DNA from: Muscardinus avellanarius
Lineage: Eukaryota > Chordata > Mammalia > Rodentia > Gliridae
Length of the DNA stretch: 64,000 nucleotides
Direction: 5' to 3'
Assembly: GCA_963383645.1 (NCBI GenBank)
Contig: OY726560.1
Location: forward strand, 31,371,173-31,435,172
Under the pieces are notes generated by a model. It made no database searches. It was given only the letters and a program-made list of their open reading frames with translations, and was not told the origin of the DNA. Within the stretch, counting starts at the first letter, position 1; the number at the start of each line of letters is the position of its first letter. The position numbers and the translations under genes were made by a program. Below are positions 13,278 through 28,171 of the stretch, piece after piece.

Positions 13278-16200
13278 TCTATATATGATAATAATACTGA
13301 GTTATATAGAAATTAGTGCAAGCCGGGCGTGGTGGCGCATCCTTGTAATCCCCGCACTTGGGAGGCTGAGACAGGAGGATCGCACAGGTTTGAAGCCAGC
13401 TTCAGCTACTTAGTAAGGCCCTGTTTCCAAATAAAATATAAAAAAGGACTGGGAGTATAGCCCAGAGGTAGAAAGCCTCTGGCTTCCATCCCCAGTACCA
13501 CCAAAAAAATAAATTAGTGCATATTTATGAGTCCCCTATAACTTCCACATCTATATCCCTGCCAAGGCACAAAAATAATTGTTGCTTAGAATGAATGTCT
13601 TTAAACAATAGGTAATCTTAAAACATCAAACAAATAGTAATTTAAACTCATTATTCAGGTAGTTGTCAAGATTCAGTAACCCAAGCATTCTTTCTTTCAG
13701 AAAAGTAGTTCCACAGGTAGAAACATTAAGTCCTGTTCACATAGATCCAAGAACTCCCCTTTCCTTCCCTGTGTCTTGTAATGTTTCCTCCCTTCTCTCC
13801 TCACTGTAGGTTGACTCCATCCCCCCACACCAAGCAGGAGAATGTATTTCTACTTCTTAAGTATTCTTTGAGGAACATTTACATTTAGAAGGATTTCTAT
13901 GTAATGAAATAATTAAACATTTAAGCTTCGTCACTAAGCTTTTACTATAGTACATCCCTCAAGGATATTTTTTACTTCTAAAAGATGACAAGTTGGATTT
14001 TGAATGAGGAGCAATGCTGGGGTGTGTAGCAGGACACAGAGGCAGAACAAAGCTCACATGGCTTTGAGATGCTTTGTCCAGAAAGAGGAGTGATTGTGTT
14101 AGATGGCTTCTGTGTTTCCCTATAGAGAAAAAATTTTCATGATATATAAATTTTGGTAAATTGGTGAAATCCTAAATTTGTAGAGATTTGAGGAAGTAAT
14201 GTCTGTCTATAAATGGCCAGGGATGTTGTGTGAGGATGCAGGGGATATGCATAGAAGATCATTCCTGTAGCTTACTTCAGCTTCTGATGACCATGGGGAA
14301 AGAGGCTGAGAAATGATCCCATCCCAATTCAGTGTGAATGTCTCCAAACTGGGCTTTCCTTTGGTTTGTTCTGTAATTTCCAGTGTGACATTATTCCCTT
14401 CAAATACATCATAACCCAGCAGATCAAAGTCTCCTGCAAATTAAATTCCAAAAATAATTTTAAGAAAACAATTAATAAAATACAAACATACCTACCATAG
14501 TCATTTAAATATGACCAATGTAAACCAACAAATAGCAATCAAAGAGATTGAAACAGTAATAAAGAGCCTACCATCAAAGAACTAGGACCAGATGGTTTCT
14601 CAAGTGCATTTTATAAAACCTTTATAGAAGAGCTAATACCAATACTCCTCAATCTATTTCATGAAACAGAAAGAAGCGGGACTCTCCTAAACACATTCTA
14701 TGAAGCCAACATCACATTAATACCAAAACCAAATAAAAGACAGCTCAAGGAAGAAAAACTAGAGACATATATTGTTGATGAACTTAGATGCAAATGCTAA
14801 ACAAAATACTAGTAACACTCATTCAAAACCACATCAAGAAAATCACACACCATGACCAATTAGGGTTCATCCAGGGATGCTAGGTTGATTCAACATACAA
14901 AAATCTATCTATGTAATTCATAAACAACCATAATTCATAAACAGAATTCATAAACAGAATCAAATATAAAAAGTTCATGATCACTTCAATAGATGCTACA
15001 AAATCATTTGACAAAACCCAATATCCTTTTATGCTAAAAAATAACTACAGAGAATCAGAATAAAATGAACATACCTCAACATCATAAGAGCAATATACAA
15101 TAGGTCCATACCCAATATCATATTAAATGGGGAAAAGCTGAGAATATTCCCCCTAAGAGCAGGAACAAAACAAGGATATCTCTATCATCACTTCTTTCAA
15201 AATATAGTACTTGAAACTCTAGCCAGAACAATAATATAAGAAAAGGAAATCAAAGAAGTACAAATTGGAAAAGAAGAACTAAAACAATTACTATTTGCAG
15301 ATGACATGATGCTATACTTAGAAGACCAAAGAAACTAAACCAAAAGCCTTATTGAACTGATAAACAAATTCAACAGAGAGTCTGGATACAAAATCAATTT
15401 TAAAAAATCAGACGCTTTTCTGTATACCAACCATAAATCCACTAAAAAAGAAATCCAGAAAACACTTCTACATAGTATATCTCACAAAAAAATAAAATAC
15501 TTAGAAATAAATTAGCCAAGGAGGTAAAAGACCTCCACAAAGAAAATTATAAAACACTGAAAAAAGAAAATGAAGAAGACCTTAGAAGATGAAAAGATCT
15601 TCCATGTTCATGGACAGGCAAAATAAATATTAAAATGGCCATTCTTCCAAAAGTTATTCACATATTCAATGCAATACCCATTAAATTACCAAGGTCATTC
15701 CTCACAGACATAATAAAATCAATACTTAAATTTATTTGGAACAACGAAAAACCCACAATAGTCAAAGTAGTTCTCAGCAACAAAAAGCATGCATGAGGTA
15801 TCATAATACCTGACTTCAATCTATACTACAAAACCATAGTAATAAAAACAGCATGGGATTGGGACAAAAACACATACATAGACCTATGGAGTGGAATAGA
15901 AGACTCAGAAACAAATCTGCACACATTATAGCCAATTGATTTTTAACAAAGATGCCAAAAACATACACTGAAATAAAGATAGCCTCATCAACAAATGGTG
16001 TTGGCAAAATTGGCTAACAATATGCAGAAAAATGGAAACACAAGCTTACCTCTAGTTGATATAAAGGTTATTGTGTAGATATAACTCTGGTGACTTTGTG
16101 TTCTTATTACTTGAACTGTATCTGGTTTTAGAGACCAGAGATCATTTAAAGCTGATTGCAGTACAGAGGCAGAAGCATCAGCAGGCAGCAGGACTTTTAG

Positions 16201-19200
16201 ATAAATTGAAAAAGAAAAAAAAGCAGATTCTTAATCTTCCTGGATTACTGTAGCCAAAACTGATCTTATACTTAACTTTTTAAAGCACTCATATTCTGTA
16301 CCATATAGTGTTTCACTTAATGAAATTATGCTTTGAAATTGATTCAAGTTCAATAGCATTGATTTTAAATTGGTTTATATCTTTGAAAGCAAAGATCATA
16401 TTTTATTATTTTAATATTATAATAATAGGTATTGTGGTTTTGCAAGCTGTGAGCACTTATGCATATTTGCCAGTTGAAACACTTAACAGAAATGGCAAAA
16501 ATTGTTTTTCTAGATTTTATATAAAATACATAAATGTGTTATTATTGAATGAATTAGTGCTTCATAGATATATTGCTTAATTTAAGAAATTTAAAAAATG
16601 TTCATTTCTCTGTAATAATAAATTTAACTTACACCAGTGAATCAGATATGTAAAATTCTCATATCCATTTAGATATACATTTATTGCTATCCTTGTAAGA
16701 GAAGATAATAGTACATACCATAAAGTTGCTTTTTATATAGCTGCCTTTTCTGTCCCAGCATGAAGACTTTTCTTCATAATATTTTTCTTCTTCTTTGTCT
16801 AGCATACTATTAAAAGTATATTTTCCAGACAATAGCAGTGTACTAGAGCAAATACATTAGAGCCACATCTATATCTAAATAGCAATATCATCTCCCTTAC
16901 CATTTATAACTTACCAGTTTTTTCCATGTTATAGATTAATCTGTATTGGTACAATGAACACAAGTTAGCTTCCATACATGGGCTGGTTACTGTGATTTTC
17001 TGAACTTCATTAGTTGCATTAGTTGTTTCCCAGTTTTCTAATGTTATAACCTATTTTTCAATTAAAAAACCCAACTCTTTAATATATAGAAAAATTATTT
17101 TAAAAGTTTTTATTGGTACATTATAATTAAGGAAAATATACTTTAAAAGAATCATAATTTAGCTACTTAATGCCTTTTTATTACTGTACTGCAAATGAGA
17201 AAATGCTATTTTAAACTACTTAAAATTTGTCCTACTAACTAACAGCCTGTTGGGTTTATAATGCAGATATTCCAGGCATAACTCAAAATTGTCCATAATA
17301 ATAATTATCCATTTTCCTAAAACAGCATCTTATCTAGTGAAATTAATAACCAAATAGAACTTTCTTTAGAGCCAAAGCCTTTTGAATGCCAGAGCCTTTG
17401 AATACTATCTTTGCTAACCTGTACTTCCTGGATGACCATTGACTGGGACTTGATAACTTGCTCTTCATTTAGTGCATCTCCCGTTTGTTGCTCAGTATAG
17501 ACACTTTTATACTGGTACAGTCCAACATCAACAAAAGCACTCAATCTATACTCCTGAAGCAAGATTTCAATGTAATACCTGGAAAATAAAGTAACAAATG
17601 AAAATGACATTTTCCCCTGGAACACTCATCATGAATTTTTAATGAATAAATATCAACATTATCTATAAAAATCTATTAAATGATTTATATTGTTTCAATG
17701 GAATATAAAATAACAATACAATGTATTTTAAATATTAAATTAAACATTCTGTAGCAGTTTGCTAAATTATGTAAGAGATGTAATTTAAGAGAGTTGTTCT
17801 TATTCATGAACAATTCATTCAGCTTAGCAATAAATATTTATTAAAGAAGATACAATAAGTTAGCTTAAGGACTTTAAACAAAATATCCTGTAGATTATAA
17901 TAACGATTCCCTAGAATAGAACACAAAGTTCATGCAGAAGTTAAACACTTTAATATGGTCAAAAATGATAAGCAGGCATAGACATGTATTATTTAACTGA
18001 GTTGATATATGTATCAATGATGAGAGTACTTGATATGGCTTGGGTCTTAATGATCCCTTAAAAGCTCACATGTTAAAGGCTTGGTTACCAGTTTAGGCAC
18101 TAGTGGAAGATGGTGGGACCTTTAGGTGTTGGGACCTTGGAGAGGAAAGTCATTGGAAGCATGCCTTTGAAAGAGTCACGGAGACCCTGGTACTCCCCCC
18201 ATCCCATTTTCAGCTTCTAGGAGGTGAACAGGCTTCCTTTGCCATTCACTCTTTGGCATGATGTACTGTGTCACCCCAGCCTTAAATGACAGGGTCTAGC
18301 AACCTTGGGCAGAAACCTCTGCAACAAATAAATAAGTCTTTCTTCCTTATAAGTTGCTTGTCTTGGGTTTTTGTCACAGTTCTGCTCTCACATTCCTGAA
18401 GGTTGACTACATTTGTAATATGGGGAACAAAATATTACCCCAGGAAATCTTTGTTGATTAGACTGACTGTAACCTGCCAAAGAGATTGGGTGGGATTCAT
18501 ATCTTACATTTGGAGGTCTTGATTCTTGAGAACTCCTGCCCATCCTCCAACTATCTGTCTAGAATAAGGCATTCACTCACCAGCTGAGAGAAGTGAATGT
18601 CAAACTACCGCTTCCCCATCTAAACCTCTGGCAATTTCAGCACGGCTCCCATCTGTGGAAAGGCCAGACGGGATTCCTCCCAATTGCCTCACATCACCCA
18701 ACAACTACTCTTGTGTACAAAGAATAAATATTCCCAAATCATGGAAGACTTTGACTGGCCGACTTTTACTATATGATTAGGATGATGGGGTCCCAGATAG
18801 TCGCCCAGTCAGGATTGATATTAGAGGATTACATCAGGCTCTCGACTGCCTTTAGAACCTGTACACCAGCTCTGCTGAATCTAGATAGCCAAAACTAATT
18901 AAGAAGAAAGACCTAAGGAGAAATATTAAATTCTGTATTCTCACTTGCAGCATAAAAAATATTAATTAGGCACTTGTTATTTTTACTGCTTGGAACCTGT
19001 CTACCAATGTGACAAGTCTGAGATAGCTTCCCGAAAGATAAAAACCATGCAGAATGAGATGCCCCACGTATTTAAATTCCAACCAGGCCAGCTGAGACTG
19101 TTGATGTGCTAGGGAAGTCATCCTAGACCATTAATCCCCAACTAAACTTGCCAGGAATAAAAGTACTGCCCAGCCAACCACAAAAGTGTATGAAACAATA

Positions 19201-22200
19201 GATATTCTTTTTGAAGCTACTAAAATCTTGAGTGGTTTGCTATGCAATAAAACCTAACAGATACCATGATAAATGGATGATCGCAATACATATTTTGATG
19301 TTCTCCATATAATTTATCCATTTTTAGTATATCATGTATTTTATCTTCCTGTTTTTAGGGATTCTGAAAGACTTTTGGAATAGGATTATCTGCTATTTGG
19401 GTGATAGCCTCATCTGATTTCTGGATTTGACCTTTCAACATTGATTTAGGTGTGCCTTAAGGGTAGCAATTATATTTTAATATCCTTTGTGTTAAATGTT
19501 CAGTACTTGGCCAAAGCCTGGGATAAATGAGTGAATAATAAATATATATTAACAATGGTGCCAATTCACTTGGTTTTGTGATTTTTTTTCTGTAAATATT
19601 TAAGTGCTCAGTTGTTGGAAAAGAAAATTAGGTAAGTGAAGTGACTGAGAAGACCTAGGTGCCAGGCCTGGTGGCACACACTTGTAATCCCAGCTTTCAG
19701 GAGGCTGAGACTGGAAGATCGTGGTTCACAGACAACCTTAGCTACTTAGTGAGGCCCTCCACAACTCAGTGAGACCCTGTTTCAAAATAAAGAATAAAAA
19801 ATTGGGCAGGGGGTGTAGCTGTAGCTTGGAGGTCAAATGCCTCTAGGTTCCATTCCTAGACCCGCAAAAAAAAAAAAAAAAAAAAAAGAAGAAGAAGAAG
19901 AAGAAGAAGAAGAAGAAGAAGAAGAAGAAGAAGAAGAAGACGACGACGACTTAGGAAAGAACTAAAGTCTGGCTTAAGTAAATTTCACAAAATATAATTT
20001 ATATAACAGGTTTCATTTAAATTTCAAATTTACCTGGTTGGCTAATAAAATAACAGAGAATGGCCAATTATAAATTAAACCAATAAGCTATCACATTCAC
20101 CATTAAAGACAAATTAAAACATTTTAAAATATAAGCTTATATTTTTAAAATACTACACAGTAACATAAAAATAAGAAAGAAACCTTACTCTTTTCCTTTC
20201 TGAAGATGAATATAATCTGATCTTTGTGTTGGACTGGAAATATAACTGTTGGCGTTGGCAGAATGATAGGCAATCTTTACCTTACCCCAGAAAAACAAAG
20301 AAAGAAGAATTTTAAGTAAATCTTTTTATTGTTTAATTATCATTTTTAGTACTGTCATTTTTCTTAGAACTTTTATGAATAGAAATGTAAAACTCCATAT
20401 TTTCTTCTATGATCTTTTATCTATGCAACACAAAACTTTTAAAAATGATCAAAACCCACTCCTTTCTTCACTAACACCAACCAACCCCACCATACCAAAT
20501 GCAATACCCAGATCATATTTCATAATTAGAAGTTTAATGCACCAATGTATGGGAAAAGGGTTGTTATTTTTAAGTAAATGCACTTTTACTCTGCTAACCA
20601 CTTTTAGAGATTTGCTCCATCTTAGATCACTAGAGGTAGCCCTGAAAGATGTCAAATATTGCTAAATGGTTTTACATAGTGGAGTGAGGGAAATTTGGGC
20701 TTCCCATTAAGAATAATGTACGTCATCTGGAGGAAGTCTATTGGCAAGCTTTAGTAAATTGGAATTCATAAATTATAGATTGCAATTCAAACTTGTGCAA
20801 CCAGTTTGGGAAGCAATCTTGTCATATAAATTAAGTCATAAAGTGTTATTATTGATTTGCTCTATTTCTTTCACATTTGTGAAGCTGTCCTGAGAAAATA
20901 ATACAAAATGAAATAATATCTAATGTACCCAGATGTTCAATACAATATTATTTATAGTCATAAGAAATTACTTAAACTTTATAAGCCCAGGTAATAGTAT
21001 ACTATTCAATCACAAAAAATAATGGTTATATTTAGCATTTAATACTAATATGTGGCAAGAAATGATAATGAGATTGGGTTCTAATCCTATTGGTATAAAA
21101 AAGAGATTATAAAGATAAGACAAGATTTTCATCTCATGAGTAAATAATTATATAATAGTCCAACATTCTACTTATTTTTTGGATTTTCTAAGTTGTGGCT
21201 ATAGTTCTTTCATAATAAAATATACATTTTAATTTTAAGGACACATGTGTTTTTCCCCTAGGCAGATGAAATGTAGATATGGGAAACAATTTTCTTTTAG
21301 GCTGTGGGTTTTCTACAACAGGTTTATAGTTTGTATCACATGGTAAAATAGCTAAGAACGTAACCCACAAAATCATTTCTCATATATTTTAATAGACTTA
21401 TCGGTTTTGATTTAAAATAAGTGAGATACCTATGAAGACCATCATATAATTTTGATAATACCAAACTGTGTTTTGCAGCTTCTCTACCTTATCTTCTGGA
21501 AATCCTGTCTGGCTGAAATAAATGGCATAACGGTCATCGCCTTTAATGTAGAATCTGTAGACATCAGAATCTGGAGCCACCAAAAACCCACTGAAGCGTG
21601 CAACAAATGTGTCTTGTTCCATGGGCCATGTATAGGAAGCCAAATCTACCCAATGGGCACCCATGTATCCTGGAGTGTTTTCATTGTAGTCAAGTATCTC
21701 TTCAAGATGTGCTGGTCGGCTGTTATTCCACACCTCAAGCTTCAGGCCTCTTCCACCTAAATATAATAAAACAAAAGAGGCCACTTATTATTTTTTTGAG
21801 GGGGTTACTAGGGATTGAACGAAGAGGCATTCTATCTCTGAGCTATACCCCCAACTCTTTTATATTTTTATTTTGAAGCAGAGTCTAAGTTGTAGAGGGC
21901 CTTCCTAAACTTCTGAGGGGCTGTGAATCTGCAGCCCTCCTGTCTCAGCCTCCAAGTACTGAGGTTACAGGTGTGTGCCTAGCTGAAGCCATACATTGTA
22001 ATCCTGACACAAGGTCTCAGTGACCTTCTACTTGGGTGATGGTTATGGATGTTTTATGTCAATTCACAGTTTTAAAGCAAGAATGAAAACAAAATAATTA
22101 TAGGTACTCCTACATGAACACATTCCAAGAAGACAGACTGCTATAGCTACAATCTACATTTTATTTATTGTTACTTTGCTTATCTGAATCTCAGTTTTCA

Positions 22201-25200
22201 CACATGTTAAATGGAAATAATAATACTATTTGCATGATTTCTGTGAGGATTATATATACTATATATGTAAACATCTAGCACTTAATAAGTGCTTTACATA
22301 AAGATAATAATATATAATAATTGCTGTTACCCTATGATATAAATGATTTTTATATAATGAAGTTAAAAACTTCATAATTCAGACCACTTTTTTCTTTTTT
22401 CTTTCTCCATTTGGAGGTGGGTACTGGGAATTTAACCAACCTCTGATGTCTATACTCTCAGACCAATTTTATTTTTTATGTGGAAACAAAGTCACTAAGT
22501 TGCAGAGAGACTCACTAAGTTGCTGAGATGGCTTTGATCCTACAATCCAACTATCTCAGCCTCCCAAGTACTGGGATTACAAGCATGCATCACCATGCCT
22601 GGTTTAGTTCAGATCACTTGATTGTAAAAGCTTTACCTTGATATTTTTCTAACAAAAGTTATTTCATTAATAGATAAGCCATTATTGTTGGTGTTACGAT
22701 TTCTCTAAGTACTTGTTTATTCATCTTCTTACATACTGCTTCTGTGCTAAGATTGCATCTCCTCTAGGATACAGTATTATACTCTCAATAAAGTGTGCCG
22801 ACACATGTCTGATCAAACTCTGTGACGAAGATATTTCTAAATTGGAAATTTCCTGTCACATTCTTTTCTTTATTTCCCCTTAAAAGGTGACAATCGTTAG
22901 GCTCATACTCTCCTCCTATATACTTAAGCTTGTTGGAAAGGTTACTCCTCTTCAGCTGAACTTGGGTGGAGGAAGAGCTAAAAGCTGTCCGCCTCTTAAA
23001 GTAGAAATGTTTTCTGATATACACAACGTTCTCTAAGGTCACCAATTATAAAGACCAAATTTATTCTCTTAAACTAGTAACTTTTTTCTAAGACTCAAGA
23101 CAAAAATTTAAGTGGATAGTAAACAGAGTTTATTTGGCTTCAAATATCAACCAATCACAAAACTATGAATAGATTTCAATGTGTGCGCAACATACACGAT
23201 ACAGGCCATGATCAAATACATGCACAGCATTTCAATGGAATTAGTGCAGTAAGATCATACTGCAAGCTCACTGGGCTACAAAGGAAAAGTCTCAAATGAA
23301 TTTCAAGTTACATTTTCTTCCATCTGTTTCCACTCCCAACTCATTCTAAAAAAAAAAAAAAAATTAACTTCTGTCAATTGTCATTTTTTCACCATGGAAA
23401 AGCATTTTAAAAATTTCCATATAGACTAAAATAAAGGAACTATTATACTCTACCAATAAAGACATATTTTTCCAATAGGAAATCAGAAGAATTTAGACTG
23501 AGTTTGTCTCCACAGGTAAACTTTAGATGCAGCTATTTTATGGATTATTTCCTAATCCAGAAAATGTAAATTCAAAAAGGTAACTTATTGTAATTCTCAC
23601 GAGAAATTCTAAAATACTCAAGTAACATTTTTGACTATTGACATATCTCAATATATCTTACTGAGAATAGAAAATGGTCATTCTCTCTTATGGTAGCTTA
23701 CCTGGATATACAGTTTTGAGAATAGAAGGTTTGGGGGGTGTTTTGCAACATATACTATTTTCTGTGACATTCAAAACATCACAGGCTTGACCTGTATGGA
23801 AGCAAAACACAGAACTGTTACAAATAAAGCTTCAAAGCACAAGTCACATCAGCCTATCCTGAAATCTTTTTCAATACAAACAAATCTGCATAAGGAAGTG
23901 GCAAAGTTGTGGCCCTTTGTTTCCTTTACTTATTCTCCATTAAAGTTTATCATTCATTAATTTTTATACTTCCACAAGGAAAACTTTTATTGAAAAAATA
24001 CAAGTCTGAAAATTTCACAATTTCTGAGAAAATATATTTAAAATATACACGATAAGATTGTATCTTAAAATATGTCACTTATGCATCCAAAGTGAAGGCT
24101 TAGTATTGTTCCTCAGGGAAAAAAGTTGCTGAATGCTCATGATGGCCAGAATTTATGAAGATAGATGATCCCGGCCCTCTTTGGTTAAAAAAAAATGGTG
24201 GTTTAACCATACGATCTGGCTATACCACTCCTGGGTATCTTTCCAAAGGAGATGAAATCTGAGAACTACAGTAACATATGCATACCCATGTTCATAGCAG
24301 CACAAATCACAATAGCCAAAATATGGAATCAACCTAGGGCTCCATCAATAAATGAATGGATTACAAAATTATGAAAATAAATACAGTGAAATTCTACTCA
24401 GCAATAAAGAACAGAATTATGTAATTTGTAAGAAGATGGAAAGACCTGGAGAACATTATGTTAAGGGAGATTAGTCAAAAACAGAAAGAGAAGGGACGTA
24501 TGTTTTCTCTAATATGCTCAAGCTAGGGAATATTAGGGGTACCAGAGAGACTCCAGATAATGGAGAGGAAACCTCAGCAAAGCCAGGAAGGAAAAGTAGG
24601 GGAGGAAGAAGGCTGAGCTCAATTAATGGGAAAGCTACATGCGACTATGTGTATACATGTGCATATAACATTGTTAACCTGGACACTTAGTATTGGGAGA
24701 AAGGGAAAAGGGGAATCGGGGTGGGGGCACCAAGTACTGTGTGAATATATGTCATTGTCAACATGATCCACATTATCATGTGAGACTATAATGTACCAAT
24801 AAAAAATGGTGGTTTAGTCTGAGTTTTCAAAATATACATAAAGAACAATTGTGAAATGGCATTTTGTAGAAAGATTGAATCCAAAACAGAGAAGGGTCTA
24901 AAAGAAAACAATAACAAATTCTACACAGTTAGATTCGATGGAAGAGTCCACATTTCTAGAGCTCATGAAGGGTTGGTCTTCAGTGGGTATTGACTAGAAG
25001 AGGAATCACAGTCAGCAAAATGTGAGGATAAGTGAAAGGGAGGGTTATGTTTCTCAACTTCTGTTTGGTAGCCCAGAATACTTAATATTGTAACACTTTC
25101 ACTGCTTTGAATGCCTTGTGGATGCAAGAAAATTAAACTAAAAACCAGTAAATTTGAAAAGTATAGTAAGCCAACATCCCATTTTATTGGGAGAAAAGGT

Positions 25201-25444
25201 AACCTTCCTAAACAGATCATTATTTCTAAGAAATTTTTGAGAATTCCAAATTTCAAATCTTCTTGCCACATTAATGACAATGAAATATAGTAGAACATAT
25301 TATAGACATATCAGCTGTATTCTAGTCAAAATAGATGTAGTATCAGATTAAAAACAGGTAAAAATACCTAAGATTAAGATAATGGGTTTATATCCCTAAT
25401 TTGAATATTTACAATATAAAATCTGATCAGACAATATAAGAATG

Positions 25445-25492
<48 letters not shown>

Positions 25493-28119
25493 TATTGGGG
25501 ATGGAACCCAGGGTGGAACCCAGGGGCTTTCTACCTCTCGGCTATACTCTCAGACATACTTTTATTATATTTTATTTGGAAACAGGGTCTCACTACATTG
25601 CTGAAAGCCTCACTAAGTAGCTGAGGCTGGCTTCTAACCTGCACAATTCTTCTGTCTTAGCTTCCCAAGTACTGGTATTACAAGCATGCACCACCATTCC
25701 CACCATTCCCAGCATAATATAAGTTTTTAAATCATATAGACCAGGTTTTAATATGTAAGCAGGTGACCAGCAAAGATTCACAGGGACTAGAAAAATTAGT
25801 GTACAAATGTTAGATGAGGTTGCTTTCTATACATTCCTCTTCTTTTTTGAAATCACTATTTGGAAGGATCATATGCAGATTCCTTAAAGGGTAGAAAGCC
25901 TCTGAGCAAGAGAGCTGTTGCAGAACATATATATGCCCCCCTACACAGGAAGGCACCCTGTCCCCTGCCTATCAAGGGGAGTCATGTTCTTTTGACTCAG
26001 GGGCAAGAGTCCCACAGTTACATTCTTCTCAAGCTCCCTTTTTAGCTGCATATCCCCAATCTCTGAATAAATCTACACGAATACATAAAAGCTATATATG
26101 ACCAAAGAAACAAACCCTATGTGAATTGGTAAACAGATCACACATTAATAGATTATTCTTTTGGAAAGATACCCAGGAGTGGTATAGTCAGATCATATGT
26201 TGAATCCATTTCCAGTTTTCTAAAGAATCTCCACACTGATCTCTATAGTGGCTGAATTACTTTGCACTCCCACCAACAGTGTATGAGTTCCTCTTTCCCC
26301 ACACTCTCGCCAGCATTTGCTTTCCAAAGGGGTTGAAATCAGAGAGCTATAGTAACATATGCATATCCATGTTCATAATAGCACAATTCGTAATAGCCAA
26401 AATATGGAACCAACAGATGAATAGATTGCAAAATTATGGGAAATACACTCAATGGAATTCTGCTCAGCAATAAAGAAGAATAAAATCATGTCATTTGCAA
26501 GAAGATGGAAAGACCTGGAGAACATTATGTTAAGTGAGATCAGCCAAGCACAGAAAGAGAAGGGACATATGTTTTCTCTAATATGCCCAAGCTAAGAAGT
26601 ATTGGGGATACCAGAGGGACTCTAGATAAGGGAGGGGAAAGCTCAGCAAGCTAGAATGGAAGGGTAGGAGAGGAAGAAGGCGGAGGTTGATTAATTGAGG
26701 AAATATATTTGAATATGTGTGTAAGTTTTAATGTAGCATGGTCAACCTGGACAATTGTTGTTGGGAGCGGGGGTTGGGGGGAAGGGGAAGTGGGTGGGGG
26801 AAGGGCACTAAGCACTAGCTGAATGTATGCCATTTTCAATATGATCCACATAAAAAAAGAATTTTTTACATAAAAGAATATTCTTTTGAAGGCCGGTATC
26901 ATCAGTAATTACTATTGCTCAGATGCCACAGTATATAAGAAAAGTATAGGAGTATTCAAAAATACTAATTAAAATGTCCCATAATTAGCTAACTTGTTGA
27001 GAAGGAACAACAGTTCAAGAAGAGCATTTAAGAGCTTATTAAATAGGAGGAATGTCCTTAACTGTGGTGAGGAATTTGTGGATGGCAGCCAGGATGCTAC
27101 TACATGGGCCCTTTAGGGCCACTGTGAGAGCTCAAGTTCCAGTCACACAGGCTGCAAGGAGTGATCCTCACTGTGAAACTGCAGAGAGAAGAGTGCCAAG
27201 CCCCAGAACTAAATGCATATGTGAAAACATCCAGCTTTAAATGGAAGAAAATAATTAGAGAAAATTATCAGCCCCCTTGCAAGTTATTAGAGAACAGTCA
27301 GGATTTGTTTCTATAAAGCAGCATATAAGAAATCATGAAGAATACCTCCAACTAGAACTCTCACTGGGAGGTCTGTCTGATCAAAGAACCTTCCTCTTAT
27401 TGTTAGCGTAGTGCCACCTTGAATGCTTCCTTTTGAAGGTGAAATCGTAGTGACCTCTGGGGGAGAAAAGTTTATTAAATAAAATGTTAGGAATATCGCA
27501 AGCAAGCCCAAATAACTCATTTTAAAAAGATTTCTAAATTACCTAACATAGTGTAGCAGTGGATTATTGAATGAAAGAATGAGTGAATGAATGAAGTGTT
27601 GCGTTATTTTGTCACTGATGCAATCCTGCAAAGAGGATAAAATCTCCTGTCTTTCAAAGAGATCTATATTCCCTGGGAGACCAGACTTTAATGGTGACTG
27701 GTACTAAGGAGAAATTTTAGAGAATGGATGGAGTAAGGAAACCCTGAGCTGAGAATAGATATTTAGCTCTAAAGGAAACAAAGGAAGGCCAATAAAAAAA
27801 CACCTGTTCTCCCATAGGCTTTGAATATTAAAATATTCTTATTTATTCTATCAAAGTTCTATGCGTTACTACATATGAATTTTGCATTAAACATATTTCT
27901 AGGACAAATAAAAATATTTCACATTTAATTCATTCTAAGACACATGTTTTTCACAGTTTAGCATCCTGAAATCTAAACATGTGTCTCCATCACTCCTGAC
28001 CTGGAAGATACAGTTCTTTCAGGAGGGTGTGCATTTGCCTCTGACACTCTCCTAGGGGAACTATCAACTTGAGACCTCTTTAAAATAATTAAATTAAAAT
28101 CTGCTTGAGAATGTGTGTG

Positions 28120-28171
<52 letters not shown>

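Noticed and set aside
14329..14538. ORF reading [19 protein letters not shown]
   Set aside because: It is exon 18 in the wrong frame; the correct frame gives [15 protein letters not shown].
15298..15320. Possible active L1 reverse transcriptase
   Set aside because: The ADDMM-type motif is visible, but the frame has stops and the element lacks both ends.
22785..23045. 86-codon minus ORF as an extra PKHD1L1 exon
   Set aside because: Exons 12 and 13 already join in phase 1, and this segment has no place in the family protein.
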